DNA of 64,000 nucleotides from Halobacillus fulvus (GCA_004078665.1 SCFO01000006.1:1-64000); one strand, 5' to 3'. Positions 16,718 through 25,233 are shown, numbered from the stretch's first letter. Made by a program: numbers and translations. Notes: a model not told the origin generated them from the sequence alone.

Positions 16718-16864
16718 ATGCTAGCTTTGCTTTGGCTTCTGATAGGAAGTGTCGCAGGGTTTTTTCTCGGAATTCTTCCTGATGGAATGGGAGTAACGAT
16801 TCTATTAGGTGCGATTATGGGTTTATTAGTAGCTATTTACCAAAAGATAAGTCCAAATAAATAA
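16718..16864 (+). CDS. Small two-helix membrane protein (48 aa)
   Basis: ATG at 16718 with GAAAGGAGGAAATC directly upstream at ideal spacing. It encodes MLALLWLLIGSVAGFFLGI, a short LPDGMGV turn, TILLGAIMGLLVAIYQ and a polar KISPNK tail. Two Gly-rich helices in a hairpin. No family recognised. Convergent with the lipoprotein gene on the other strand. Confidence 0.65.
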   Translation: MLALLWLLIGSVAGFFLGILPDGMGVTILLGAIMGLLVAIYQKISPNK

Positions 16865-16879
16865 AAGGGACTCCTTCAG

Positions 16880-17173
16880 CTACCTTATAATGATTCTGGA
16901 GGCCGTCGCCTTAACAGGGTTTGAATCCAGAGGTTCACTGACATACCACACTTTAATTGACTGACCTTTTTCTACTTCAGAAATCGTTGCTCCTTCAAAA
17001 GTGGTAGCGTCATTCACTTTGATTTCATACATAAGGTCACGACTCATCACTATCACTTCATTCGAGTTGATCTGAACAATTTCACCTTCAATGCCCTCAA
17101 CTTCCATTGGGCGGTCGTGACCGGAGCAACCAAGCAATGTAAGTGCAATCACAATAGATACAATAACTCTCAT
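16880..17173 (-). CDS. DUF3221-like lipoprotein
   Basis: 97 residues; signal peptide MRVIVSIVIALTLLGC with lipobox at Cys16. The mature domain has GIEGEIVQINSNEVIVMSRD and GQSIKVWY near the C-terminus, a small OB-like beta barrel typical of DUF3221 (YobA-like) proteins. Extracytoplasmic, lipid-anchored; function unknown. ATG with AAGGAG. Confidence 0.7.
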   Translation of the reverse strand: MRVIVSIVIALTLLGCSGHDRPMEVEGIEGEIVQINSNEVIVMSRDLMYEIKVNDATTFEGATISEVEKGQSIKVWYVSEPLDSNPVKATASRIIIR

Positions 17174-17221
17174 AGGTTTAAACTCCTTCCGACGGTGGTG
17201 GCAATTTTGCTGAGGCTGGGT

Positions 17222-17251
17222 GGGACAGTTGGGGACGGTTCTGCCTGTCCC
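17222..17251 (+). repeat. Dispersed GGGACAG-type repeat
   Basis: Consensus copy, with an extra CTGTCC repeated directly after it. It lies upstream of the lipoprotein gene and just past the GNAT gene stop. Confidence 0.85.
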
Positions 17252-17272
17252 TGTCCTTTTGCTTCATACACT

Positions 17273-17698
17273 TCATAGCTTCTTCCTGAACACAAAGCTT
17301 ACCTGATCATATTCCATCTTATCCATATAAAAGCGATGCGCATCCGTCCGCTGAAGTCCCGATGATAACGCGACACTTCCAAACCCGTTCTCCTGTGCCC
17401 AGTCATGTACATAATCAAGCAACTTTTCCCCATACCCCTTGGAACGGTGGTTCTGATCCGTCACCAAATCGCACACCCATACAAACCGTCCATAATAGAG
17501 CGTCGTCATCGGCTTGATGCCTGTGACAGCTACGATTTCCTCGCTATCCAGCAGGGCGAACATTCTATATCTGTCGACTTCCTGGGCCTCTTCCACTAAC
17601 ATCACATATTCTGCTTCCTCTAGATGGGATCTAAGCTGGCGCATAACCGGGAAGGCCTGGAGCCATTCTTCTTTTGTCGTGAGTTCTTTTACAATCAT
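17273..17698 (-). CDS. GNAT family N-acetyltransferase
   Basis: 141 residues. [24 protein letters not shown] contains the acetyl-CoA loop (HRSKGYG); [20 protein letters not shown] is the C-terminal substrate-site motif. Start at 17698 has GAGGAG; the open frame to 17830 runs through a repeat and is not real. Resembles small GNATs of the PA4866/YjgM type. Acceptor unknown. Confidence 0.85.
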   Translation of the reverse strand: MIVKELTTKEEWLQAFPVMRQLRSHLEEAEYVMLVEEAQEVDRYRMFALLDSEEIVAVTGIKPMTTLYYGRFVWVCDLVTDQNHRSKGYGEKLLDYVHDWAQENGFGSVALSSGLQRTDAHRFYMDKMEYDQVSFVFRKKL

Positions 17699-17723
17699 GA
17701 TTGAGCACTCCTCTTTTATGTAG

Positions 17724-17772
17724 TGGGACGGTTGGGGAAATTGGGACAAGTGGGGACGGTTCTCACTGTCCC
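17724..17772 (+). repeat. Dispersed repeat with adjoining partial copy
   Basis: A left-half copy (17724-17738, GGGACGGTTGGGGAA) directly precedes a complete copy (17743-17772). It looks like an abortive tandem duplication. Confidence 0.75.
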
Positions 17773-17774
17773 AC

Positions 17775-17960
17775 CTAATACTGCCTAATGCCTTCCCCGA
17801 CAAAAACAATCCCTGCGACCGCCATACCAATCAGAAAAATACCTAGACAAAGTACACCAATCTGCACTGTTTTCCTTACCATACTACGATCTTTGAAACC
17901 TTTCATCGTAAGGATTCCAGCCAATAGAACAAGGATCCCTGTCAATAATACATGTCCCAT
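17775..17960 (-). CDS. Small two-helix membrane protein (61 aa)
   Basis: Start ATG 17960 with GGGGAGGA 9 nt upstream; an in-frame ATG at 17969 touches that site. Sequence [18 protein letters not shown], a basic [11 protein letters not shown] loop, and a second helix [18 protein letters not shown]. No family recognised. Repeats border it on both sides. Confidence 0.6.
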   Translation of the reverse strand: MGHVLLTGILVLLAGILTMKGFKDRSMVRKTVQIGVLCLGIFLIGMAVAGIVFVGEGIRQY

Positions 17961-17986
17961 GTTGCTCATTCCTCCCCTTAGTGAGC

Positions 17987-18015
17987 GGGACAGGCAGAAC
18001 CGTCCCCACTGTCCC
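17987..18015 (-). repeat. Dispersed GGGACAG-type repeat
   Basis: Minus-orientation copy, one base shorter than consensus, upstream of the 61-residue membrane protein gene. Confidence 0.85.
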
Positions 18016-18042
18016 ACTAACCAACACCTAAATTTTACCACA

Positions 18043-18084
18043 AAATAAAAAACAGCTAAGAGCCATATCTAGTCTCTCAGCTGT
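18043..18084 (-). terminator. Rho-independent terminator
   Basis: On the minus strand ACAGCTGAGAG / CTCTTAGCTGT (one mismatch) is followed by TTTTTTATTTTG. It ends the gene at 18110-18649. Confidence 0.8.
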
Positions 18085-18109
18085 TTCCCTACATTATGTA
18101 AAACTCCAA

Positions 18110-18649
18110 TTAATCATTCTCCAAAGGTCTGTAAAATTCATACCCTCCATGAAGCGGCAGCTTTTCTTGGATCATCGCATTCATATCTTCTAATTCAAGC
18201 TCCCGATTCTCTTGACCTGTTTCTTCCGAATACATCCAGTCTCTGACCTCAGCCCAACGATTCCTCAAATCCGTCATGGCGTCGATTTCCTCTTCGTCCA
18301 ACTCTCCATCCTCCGTCAGAATGGGAAGGAAGGCTGACGCGCTTTCAAAGAAGTTAGGGTCGAGTAAATCAGACTCTAGAAACATATGCGTGTGTTTGAG
18401 TACATCCTGGCTTTGCATCAGGTCAACTTCGAGATCATGCATCCATTCAACAAGACGCTCTCCCTCAGGATTCCTTTCAATCATTGTGTCCATTCGGCTG
18501 ATGGACTGGTCCACGGAGTAGTAAAAGTGATTGAGAAAAAGCTTCCATTGATCGTTCTCATGCTGGACTTCCTGGTAGCGCTGGTAACCGACAATGGAAA
18601 GAGCGATCAAAAGCACAATGGAGAGGATGATGAAAAACTTCTGTCTGAT
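18110..18649 (-). CDS. Membrane-anchored protein of unknown function, probable ATC start
   Basis: About 179 residues: an N-terminal anchor RQKFFIILSIVLLIALSIVGY, then a highly acidic helical extracytoplasmic domain (LVEWMHDLEVDLMQ, ELDEEEIDAMTDLRNRW). The first conventional codon is GTG at 18616, which has no ribosome binding site and would cut the helix. AAGGTGG at 18657-18663 sits 7 nt before ATC at 18647-18649, in frame, after a TAG stop. I therefore propose initiation at ATC. No family recognised. Confidence 0.65.
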   Translation of the reverse strand: MRQKFFIILSIVLLIALSIVGYQRYQEVQHENDQWKLFLNHFYYSVDQSISRMDTMIERNPEGERLVEWMHDLEVDLMQSQDVLKHTHMFLESDLLDPNFFESASAFLPILTEDGELDEEEIDAMTDLRNRWAEVRDWMYSEETGQENRELELEDMNAMIQEKLPLHGGYEFYRPLEND

Positions 18650-18711
18650 AAAATTCCCACCTTTTCGCTTCTAGGATAACATTTCCATAGCACTGTGAAA
18701 ATGGGGTGAAC

Positions 18712-18741
18712 GGGACAGGCAGAACCGTCCCCAACTGTCCC
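18712..18741 (-). repeat. Dispersed GGGACAG-type repeat
   Basis: Consensus copy in minus orientation between the DeoR regulator stop and the upstream anchored-protein gene. Confidence 0.85.
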
Positions 18742-18763
18742 ACTCAACCTCCCCTCCACTCAC

Positions 18764-19513
18764 CTAATCCACTATCATAATCCGCTGATTCTCATACATT
18801 CGCTTGATATCCGGCTTCACCTGCTCGGTAACTAAATAGGTGAGCTGGTCGGTTGGGCAGACGATGTGGTTGGAGATGGTGTCGAGTTTGTCATTCGTCA
18901 CCATTCCGAGTACCTCCGTCGAGATCTCAGTCATCTTCCCTTTTATTTGGGCTTCTGCCATGCTCGGCACGCTGATGCCGATTTGGGCATCGATTTTGTA
19001 GATTCCCATGATATACAGATCGGCCCTCATTTTGCCTAACGCTTCGAAGGTATCGATGCCGAGGTTGACCATCGACTGCTTGAACAGCGTTCCTCCTAGC
19101 ATGATCACTTCGACGTCGGAATGGTTGGCAAGCGCCATGGCGATGGGTGGGCTGTTTGTGATGACGGTGCCTTTCAGGGTCAATGGCAGCTGATGAACGA
19201 GCTGCAGGTTCGTTGTCCCTCCGTCGATCACCAGGACCATATCGTCTTTGATAAAGTCCAAGGCTTTCGTTGCCAAGTTGAGTTTCGTTTCATTATAGAT
19301 GTTCTGCCTTGTCGAGAAATCTTCGACGGGCGGCCCTTTCCGGAGAGCACCGCTATGCACCCTCTTGATCATGCCTTGATGATCCAACTCTTTCAAGTCT
19401 CTTCTAATCGTATCCTCTGAAACGGACAGCCGTTTACTTAAGTCGCTCGCAATTACTTTATGTTCTTCATTCAATATATCTACGATCTTCTGCTGGCGTT
19501 CTTGTTTAAGCAT
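18764..19513 (-). CDS. DeoR/GlpR-family transcriptional regulator
   Basis: 249 residues. The N-terminal winged helix-turn-helix is RQQKIVDILNEEHKVIAS then LSVSEDTIRRDLKELDHQGM. The C-terminal ISOCOT/DeoRC sugar-phosphate sensor includes VLVIDGGTTNLQLVHQLP and VIMLGGTLFKQSMVNLG. It is divergent from the PTS operon and is the likely repressor, released by a phosphorylated intermediate. Its start is 174 nt from the operon start, with operator-like repeats between. Confidence 0.9.
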   Translation of the reverse strand: MLKQERQQKIVDILNEEHKVIASDLSKRLSVSEDTIRRDLKELDHQGMIKRVHSGALRKGPPVEDFSTRQNIYNETKLNLATKALDFIKDDMVLVIDGGTTNLQLVHQLPLTLKGTVITNSPPIAMALANHSDVEVIMLGGTLFKQSMVNLGIDTFEALGKMRADLYIMGIYKIDAQIGISVPSMAEAQIKGKMTEISTEVLGMVTNDKLDTISNHIVCPTDQLTYLVTEQVKPDIKRMYENQRIMIVD

Positions 19514-19569
19514 CGAATAGGACTCCTTTTATGAATTCTTACTTTAAATTATAGCACAATTCATGCATT

Positions 19570-19650
19570 CCCAAACGAAAAACATGCAAACACAAGCAAA
19601 AAAGCGCAAAAAAAGCCTTTACATTTTCTTAAACATGCATTATCATGAAA
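19570..19650 (+). promoter_or_regulatory. PTS operon promoter with operator-like direct repeats
   Basis: TTTACA (19618-19623), a 17-nt spacer and TATCAT (19641-19646) form a good sigma-A promoter. Directly upstream, GCAAACA, GCAAAAA and GCAAAAA recur at short intervals (about 19586-19612), and ATGCA occurs at 19563, 19584 and 19636. Direct repeats like these are usual DeoR-family binding sites; binding here is inferred. Confidence 0.6.
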
Positions 19651-19687
19651 AAAAACAGCACAAACGTTAAGTCAAGGAGGCACAAAC

Positions 19688-20395
19688 ATGCAAAAAGATA
19701 TTACAATCGCTCCATCAATCATGTGCGCAGACCTTTTGAATCTAGAACAAGGTGTTAACGAAATAGAGAAAGCAGGATTAGATACGCTTCACATCGACAT
19801 TATCGACGGAAGCTTCAGCCCAAGCATGCCGCTCGGAATCTCGACCGTCGAGCAGCTACGCAAAAAGACGGCCATGAATTTCGATGTCCACATCATGTCA
19901 GAAGACAACGAGTTTTTCATTCAGGAAATGCTGAAGATCGGAGCCGAGCAAATTACGTTCCATATCGAAACAAGCTTACACATCGACCGCCACATCAACT
20001 TGATCAAGAAGCAAGGCGCAAAAGTCGGCATCGCGTTAAACCCGGCCACGCCACTTTCGGATCTCGAATATGTATTGCCACAATGTGACACGGTCCTTCT
20101 AATGTTGATCAACCCAGGATTTGCGACAGACAAGAACGAGCAGCAAGTCACTTACGCAGTCGAAAAAGTGAAAGCGCTCTCTGAACTGATCAAGTCAAAA
20201 GGACTGGATACGAAGATCGAAGTCGACGGACGCGTTTCGTTTGAGACGATTCCAGAACTCGTAAACGCCGGCGCTGATATCCTCGTCGCAGGAAGCACGA
20301 GCCTATTCAAAGCAGGCCACGGTCTAGCCGAGAACAAAGAACGAATGGATCAATTGATTCAACAAGGATTATATGAGGAGGCAAAAAATCTATGA
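19688..20395 (+). CDS. Ribulose-phosphate 3-epimerase family (AlsE-like)
   Basis: 235 residues, a TIM-barrel epimerase. It has the family motifs: IAPSIMCADLLNLE at the start, LHIDIIDGSFSPS (metal His and catalytic Asp), NFDVHIM, MLINPGFATD and IEVDGRVS (second catalytic Asp), then ILVAGSTSLF. The SIMCADLL segment is closer to allulose-6-phosphate epimerase AlsE (SLMCMDLL) than to housekeeping Rpe. Likely role: 3-epimerisation of a ketose phosphate made by the dehydrogenase two genes downstream. First gene of the operon, AGGAGG site; its stop overlaps the next start by 4 nt. Confidence 0.85.
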   Translation: MQKDITIAPSIMCADLLNLEQGVNEIEKAGLDTLHIDIIDGSFSPSMPLGISTVEQLRKKTAMNFDVHIMSEDNEFFIQEMLKIGAEQITFHIETSLHIDRHINLIKKQGAKVGIALNPATPLSDLEYVLPQCDTVLLMLINPGFATDKNEQQVTYAVEKVKALSELIKSKGLDTKIEVDGRVSFETIPELVNAGADILVAGSTSLFKAGHGLAENKERMDQLIQQGLYEEAKNL

Positions 20396-20952
20396 GCGAT
20401 TATCAAGTAGCCCATAAAACCATCACCGACGAAATCACGCAGACGTTAGCGAATGTCAATAGTGAGGACGTTGATCGTCTACTAGAGGAAATCAACAAGG
20501 CAGACAAAGTATTTTTCGTAGGAGTTGGAAGAGTCCTGTTGTCCCTTCAATCGATCGCCAAACGTTTGGCACACCTCGGTGTCCAGACGTTCGTTGTCGG
20601 ACAAATCACCGAGCCAGCAATCACCGATAAAGATCTATTGATCGTCGGATCGGGAAGCGGAGAGACCCAATTCCCTCTGATCATTGCCAAAAAAGCGAAA
20701 GAGTTCAATGCACGCGTTGCCCATATCGGCACCAACCCTGACTGTTCGATGAGCCAGTATTCCGACGTATTCATCCGTCTCCCAATCAGCTCGAATGCGG
20801 ATACTCCGGGTGAAGTGAAGTCCAACCAGCCGATGAAGAGCCTGTTCGAACAAAGCCTGCTCGTATTCGGTGACACCCTGGCCCTGATGATGGTGACCGA
20901 GAAGAACATCGAACTGCAGTCACTTTGGGAATACCACGCCAACTTGGAATAA
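20392..20952 (+). CDS. 6-phospho-3-hexuloisomerase-like SIS protein
   Basis: 186 residues, a single SIS domain of the HxlB/PHI type. VFFVGVGRVLLSLQSIAKRL forms the first phosphate-binding segment and LLIVGSGSGETQFPLIIAKKA the second; the C-terminus QSLLVFGDTLALMM matches PHI enzymes. PHI normally turns arabino-3-hexulose 6-phosphate into fructose 6-phosphate. No hexulose-phosphate synthase lies nearby, so it may act on a 3-keto intermediate of polyol breakdown instead. ATGA overlap with the epimerase gene implies coupling. Confidence 0.85.
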   Translation: MSDYQVAHKTITDEITQTLANVNSEDVDRLLEEINKADKVFFVGVGRVLLSLQSIAKRLAHLGVQTFVVGQITEPAITDKDLLIVGSGSGETQFPLIIAKKAKEFNARVAHIGTNPDCSMSQYSDVFIRLPISSNADTPGEVKSNQPMKSLFEQSLLVFGDTLALMMVTEKNIELQSLWEYHANLE

Positions 20953-20991
20953 CGTATGATGGAATTCTACCGTCACTAAAGGAGGTCAAAT

Positions 20992-22167
20992 ATGAAAGCG
21001 CTACATTTCGGTGCAGGTAATATAGGAAAAGGCTTGATCGGATATCTGCTGAACAAAACCGGTTACGACGTCTGTTTTGTCGATGTCAACGCAGCAGCTG
21101 TCCAAGAGCTGAACGACAAGCAAGGCTATCCGCTGCAAATTTTGGATGAACAGCGTACGACAGAGTGGATCTCCCCTGTCCGCGCTATATCGGGACTTGC
21201 GGAAAAGGAAGTGATCGAGGCCATCACGGATGCAGATTTGATTACAACATCCGTTGGGGTGAACAATCTGGACAAAATCTCCCCCGTCCTCGCCAAAGGT
21301 CTTTTGAAACGCGCACAAACAGGCAAAGACCCTGTCGATCTCATCGCCAACGAGAATATGATCAACGCTTCATCCAAATTGGAAAAAGAAATCAAAAAGC
21401 ACCTCACGGAAAGTGAAAAAAATGCTATACTTTCAAAAGTTGAATTTCCGAATTCAGCGATTGACCGTCTATCCCTTTCTGAAACAAAGGACGGAAACGA
21501 AGTGACGACAGTCGAACCTTATTACGAATGGCTGATCGAGACGAAAGAGATGACCGACAAAGGGCTGCCTTCCATTAAAGGCGCCACGTATGTCGATACG
21601 CTACAACCTTTTATCGAACGAAAATTGTATATCGTGAACTTGGGTCATGCCGCTACGGCCTATATCGCCTCCCTCAAAGGTGAAGAAACGATCCAGGACG
21701 CGTTGAAAAAGACCGAAACCGGAGCTTTTCTAAGACAGACGCTCCAAGAGTCCGCCCGCTATTTCACACACGCGTACGATTTCGGATCTGTGGAAATGAG
21801 CGATTTCATCGAACGGACGATCAAGCGTTTTAAAAACCCGAATGTAAGCGATGCCATCAAACGAGTCGGACGCTCGCCGATCCGCAAGCTCGGTCCTGAC
21901 GAACGGTTGATTAAACCGCTCACATCGCTATTCGAATGGGGCTTGCCGACAGAGAAGCTGACCACGGCCACAGCGGCCGCCTTCCTGTTCAATCACGAAG
22001 AGGACGAGGAAGCTGTGACTCTGCAAGCGTATATCCGCGAACACGGAATCGAACAGGCAATCACCCATTTCACTGGGATCGAACAAGATGCTCTGATTAA
22101 ACAAATCAAAGAAGAATATGTACGACTGAAAACTCTTTATACGACTACACTGTCAAACGAAAGGTGA
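20992..22167 (+). CDS. Mannitol-1-phosphate 5-dehydrogenase family protein
   Basis: 391 residues, polyol-specific long-chain dehydrogenase. MKALHFGAGNIGKGLIG is the NAD-binding motif; IANENMINASSKLEKEI and YIVNLGHAATAYIASLKG are the conserved catalytic blocks (family usually ACENM and NTGHA). Several normally fixed positions differ (GRG to GKG, NTGH to NLGH), consistent with a related polyol phosphate rather than mannitol 1-phosphate. It would oxidise the PTS-imported polyol phosphate to a ketose phosphate. Ribosome site AAAGGAGG. Confidence 0.8.
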   Translation: MKALHFGAGNIGKGLIGYLLNKTGYDVCFVDVNAAAVQELNDKQGYPLQILDEQRTTEWISPVRAISGLAEKEVIEAITDADLITTSVGVNNLDKISPVLAKGLLKRAQTGKDPVDLIANENMINASSKLEKEIKKHLTESEKNAILSKVEFPNSAIDRLSLSETKDGNEVTTVEPYYEWLIETKEMTDKGLPSIKGATYVDTLQPFIERKLYIVNLGHAATAYIASLKGEETIQDALKKTETGAFLRQTLQESARYFTHAYDFGSVEMSDFIERTIKRFKNPNVSDAIKRVGRSPIRKLGPDERLIKPLTSLFEWGLPTEKLTTATAAAFLFNHEEDEEAVTLQAYIREHGIEQAITHFTGIEQDALIKQIKEEYVRLKTLYTTTLSNER

Positions 22168-22174
22168 TGTTCAT

Positions 22175-22615
22175 ATGTTAGCGAACCATTTAGAAGGAAA
22201 CATCCGCTTCCTCCCATCCGTCGACTCTTGGGAAAAAGGAATCGAAGAAGCCGCAGCACCACTACTTGAGAACGGTTCCATAAAGCCGAAGTATATTGAA
22301 GATATGATCCAGAACGTGCACACGAACGGTCCTTACATCGTGATCGTGCCCGGAATTGCGATGCCGCACGCCAAAAATGAAGATAACAGCGTCGTCCAAA
22401 CAGGCGTCTCGTACTTGAAACTAGAAGAACCTGTCGAGTTCCCGAAAAACAAGGAAGTGAGCACATTCTTCGTACTGGCTGCTGAAGACAGCACAGGACA
22501 CCTCGACTTGATTTCCGACCTATCTACGATCCTGATCGAAGACGAGATCAAGGATAAGCTGGAAGCATCGAAAAGTGAAGAAGAAGTTTTAGAAGTACTC
22601 AACTCTGTCGAATAA
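22175..22615 (+). CDS. PTS EIIA component (UlaC/ascorbate-like)
   Basis: 146 residues, cytoplasmic phosphocarrier. NGPYIVIVPGIAMPHAKNED holds the phospho-accepting His65; TGVSYLKLEEPVEF follows. This NGPYIV...PG...HA pattern is that of the ascorbate (UlaC/SgaA) and MtlR-type EIIA rather than the MtlF EIIA expected beside a mannitol EIICB. It passes phosphate from HPr to the EIIB of the next gene. Seven bases separate it from the dehydrogenase gene. Confidence 0.85.
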   Translation: MLANHLEGNIRFLPSVDSWEKGIEEAAAPLLENGSIKPKYIEDMIQNVHTNGPYIVIVPGIAMPHAKNEDNSVVQTGVSYLKLEEPVEFPKNKEVSTFFVLAAEDSTGHLDLISDLSTILIEDEIKDKLEASKSEEEVLEVLNSVE

Positions 22616-22704
22616 TCGTTTCTCAGTTCACTTTGTTTTGATTCTACGTTCTGTTCCTATTTTGCAATTATAAATTACTGAACATTCAGAAAGGGATGAC
22701 AAGT

Positions 22705-24147
22705 ATGGCAAATTCCGCACCTGTCCAAGATCATGTTGCAGGTAGCAACTCTCCGTCTACGCGTGCCAGAGTACAAGCTTTCGGCGGGTTCCTGACAAAC
22801 ATGGTGTTGCCAAACATCGGGGCTTTCATCGCATGGGGACTTCTTACCGCTTTATTCATTCCGACCGGCTGGATTCCGAACGAGGAACTGGCCCAAATCG
22901 TCGATCCGGCAATCGTTTACCTCCTTCCACTCCTTCTAGCCATTACAGGCGGACGGATGGTCGGCGGCCAACGAGGCGCCGTCATGGGAGCCATCGGTGC
23001 CATCGGTCTGATTGTCGGATCGGATATTCCGATGTTCCTCGGAGCTATGGTGATCGGTCCTCTAGGTGGATTGGTCATTAAGAAATTCGACAAAATGATT
23101 GAGAACCGGATCCCAGCAGGATTTGAAATGATCATCAACAATTTCTCCCTAGGAATTCTCGGATTCGGATTGATGATCCTGTCCTTCTTTTTCATTGGAC
23201 CAACAATCGAATCTGCGAACAATTTTGTAACCGCCTCCATTGAGGCATTGGTCGCTACGGGAATGCTTCCATTGCTGTCGCTGATCAACGAACCAGCCAA
23301 AGTGTTGTTCTTGAACAACGTCATTGACCAAGGAATTTACTATCCGCTCGGGATGCAGGCAGCCGCTGAAGCAGGGAAGTCCATCTACTTCACCGTCGCT
23401 TCCAACCCTGGACCAGGACTAGGTCTACTTCTAGCGTTCACTTTCTTTGGTAAAAAAGTGGCGAGAAGAACGGCTCCGGGTGCCATCGTCATCCACTTCT
23501 TCGGTGGAATCCATGAGCTGTACTTCCCATACGTCCTAATGAAGCCACTTACAATCATCGGAATGATCGCAGGTGGTGCGTCAGGTATCGCCGTCTTCAG
23601 CCTGTTTGACGCAGGACTCGTCGCCGGACCAAGCCCAGGCTCGATCTTCGCCTACCTTGGCCTGACACCGAAAGGAAGCTTCATCGGCATCATCGCAGGT
23701 GTACTCGTCGCTGCCGCCGTCACTTTCCTGATCACAGCCGTGATCCTGAAGTTCGACAAGAGCTCAGATGACGAAGAGCTTGAAGCATCCGTCGAAAAGT
23801 CCAAGTCCATGAAGCAAGCAGGAAAAGCTGTAGCGCAACCAGCGTTGAAGCCTTCTGCTAAAAAAGAAGCCATCGACAAGATCTCATTCGCCTGTGATGC
23901 CGGAGCAGGAAGTAGCGCACTAGGCGCCACCACCTTCCGCAAGAAGCTGCAGAAGAATGATATCGAAGGCATCGAAGTGAAGCACTACCGAATCGAAGAT
24001 GTTCCAAAAGATTCAGACCTCATGGTCGTGCATGAAGATTTGCAGGAGCGCGCAAGAAGAGCTCACCCTAATATGGAAATCATCGCGATCAGCAACTACC
24101 TGAACGACCCAGCACTTGAAGATTTGCTGGAACAATTGAAGAAATAA
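22705..24147 (+). CDS. mtlA: PTS EIICB component, mannitol type
   Basis: 480 residues, the usual length for Bacillus-type MtlA. EIIC spans about 20-350 with VQAFGGFLTNMVLPNIGAFI and GGIHELYFPYVLM, the conserved mannitol-permease GGIHE loop. A Lys/Ala/Pro-rich linker leads to EIIB at about 395-480, with phospho-Cys in ISFACDAGAGSSALG. Start 22705 has AAAGGG 9 nt upstream; the ATG at 22696 is too close. Transports and phosphorylates a hexitol; the exact substrate is uncertain given the operon partners. Confidence 0.88.
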   Translation: MANSAPVQDHVAGSNSPSTRARVQAFGGFLTNMVLPNIGAFIAWGLLTALFIPTGWIPNEELAQIVDPAIVYLLPLLLAITGGRMVGGQRGAVMGAIGAIGLIVGSDIPMFLGAMVIGPLGGLVIKKFDKMIENRIPAGFEMIINNFSLGILGFGLMILSFFFIGPTIESANNFVTASIEALVATGMLPLLSLINEPAKVLFLNNVIDQGIYYPLGMQAAAEAGKSIYFTVASNPGPGLGLLLAFTFFGKKVARRTAPGAIVIHFFGGIHELYFPYVLMKPLTIIGMIAGGASGIAVFSLFDAGLVAGPSPGSIFAYLGLTPKGSFIGIIAGVLVAAAVTFLITAVILKFDKSSDDEELEASVEKSKSMKQAGKAVAQPALKPSAKKEAIDKISFACDAGAGSSALGATTFRKKLQKNDIEGIEVKHYRIEDVPKDSDLMVVHEDLQERARRAHPNMEIIAISNYLNDPALEDLLEQLKK

Positions 24148-24150
24148 GCA

Positions 24151-24187
24151 AAAACCCCCAGAAGACACTTGTCTGATGGGGGTTTTG
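24151..24187 (+). terminator. PTS operon terminator
   Basis: AAAACCCCC / GGGGGTTTT stem with an 18-nt loop ending in TTTTG, 4 nt after the EIICB stop. Confidence 0.85.
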
Positions 24188-24199
24188 TTGTGGTTGAAT

Positions 24200-24321
24200 G
24201 GGACAGTTGGGGTCGGTTCTGCTTGTCCCGGGTTTATAGGGCTGCTGGCGGGGATGAGCGGGACGGTTGGGGACGGTTCTCCCTGTCCCGCGGGACGCTG
24301 AGAACCGACCCCAACTGTCCC
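24200..24321. repeat. Cluster of three dispersed repeats
   Basis: Copies at 24200-24229 (+), 24260-24289 (+) and 24292-24321 (-); the last two form a head-to-head pair. They fill the gap between two convergent operons. Confidence 0.85.
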
Positions 24322-24369
24322 ACCAAAACAGGAAAAAACCAGCCCACAGCTGGTTTAATCCAAACATAT

Positions 24370-25218
24370 CTATGCCTTCCCCGAAACCGCATGCTCTTTC
24401 AAAAATGACCGCACAAGCTCCAAGTACTTTTCATTCTCCTCCAATTGCGGTGAGTGCCCACTGTTTTCGAAGATGACCAACTCCGAATCAGGGACGTGCT
24501 CGGCAATCGTCTCCGAACAGACAACAGGTGTTACCCAGTCATGCCGTCCGACCGTCACAAGCGTCGGTACTTGAATCGATGACAGTTGATCGATTAAATC
24601 AAACGCTGGTTTATTGTAGCGGAATGCATAGTTATGCGTTTCATGGCGATAGTAAATTTGCTCGAGTCGTTTTTTCACGGCTTCTTCATCGTACTCGACG
24701 GTGTAAAGGGGCTGGATCAGCGTAAATAGTTCTTTTAGATCTTCGTCAGAATACACTTTTCCTTCGAATAAACGGGTCATGTTCTCTTCTGTGATACCTG
24801 GAATCCCACTCTCCAATGCACGATCGATCGAAAGCTGGTCGAATTCGCTGCTTGCCGCGGTATCTCGGAGTAGGACGTGCGTGACACTGTCCGGGTAGCG
24901 GATTGCGTATTCAAGTGTAAGGAAGCCACCATATGAGCCTCCGAGAATCTTGATCGGAGCCCCAACGAGTTCCTGTCTGACAGCTTCGATATCAGCGGTC
25001 CATTGCTCGTGGGTGAACGGAGGCTTCCCTTCCGATCTCCCCGAACCTCTCATATCCATAAAAACTAGGCGGTATTGATCTCCGAGTTGAGAGAATGCTT
25101 TGATATCCCCGCGGCAATCTCCTAGTCCAGGCGCCCCGTGGATGAAAAAGATGACGTCACCTTCCGGGTTCCCGTGGACTTCGTAATACAACTCATTATC
25201 ATTAACTGTAATGTACAA
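24370..25218 (-). CDS. Alpha/beta hydrolase, prolyl aminopeptidase-like (S33)
   Basis: 282 residues, cytoplasmic. FFIHGAPGLGD is the oxyanion HGxPG motif of proline iminopeptidases; LGGSYGGFLTLEYA holds nucleophile Ser95; VGRHDWVTP the catalytic Asp and ENSGHSPQ the catalytic His. FMDMRGSGRSEG is another family block. It is the last gene of the peptide operon, 16 nt after the permease stop, and would finish breakdown of imported peptides by releasing N-terminal residues, probably proline. Confidence 0.85.
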   Translation of the reverse strand: MYITVNDNELYYEVHGNPEGDVIFFIHGAPGLGDCRGDIKAFSQLGDQYRLVFMDMRGSGRSEGKPPFTHEQWTADIEAVRQELVGAPIKILGGSYGGFLTLEYAIRYPDSVTHVLLRDTAASSEFDQLSIDRALESGIPGITEENMTRLFEGKVYSDEDLKELFTLIQPLYTVEYDEEAVKKRLEQIYYRHETHNYAFRYNKPAFDLIDQLSSIQVPTLVTVGRHDWVTPVVCSETIAEHVPDSELVIFENSGHSPQLEENEKYLELVRSFLKEHAVSGKA

Positions 25219-25233
25219 AACGCTTCCTCCCTT

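Noticed and set aside
19514-19687. CcpA cre site in the PTS promoter region
   Set aside because: No good match to the TGNAANCGNTNNCA consensus was found by eye; only DeoR-like repeats are reported.
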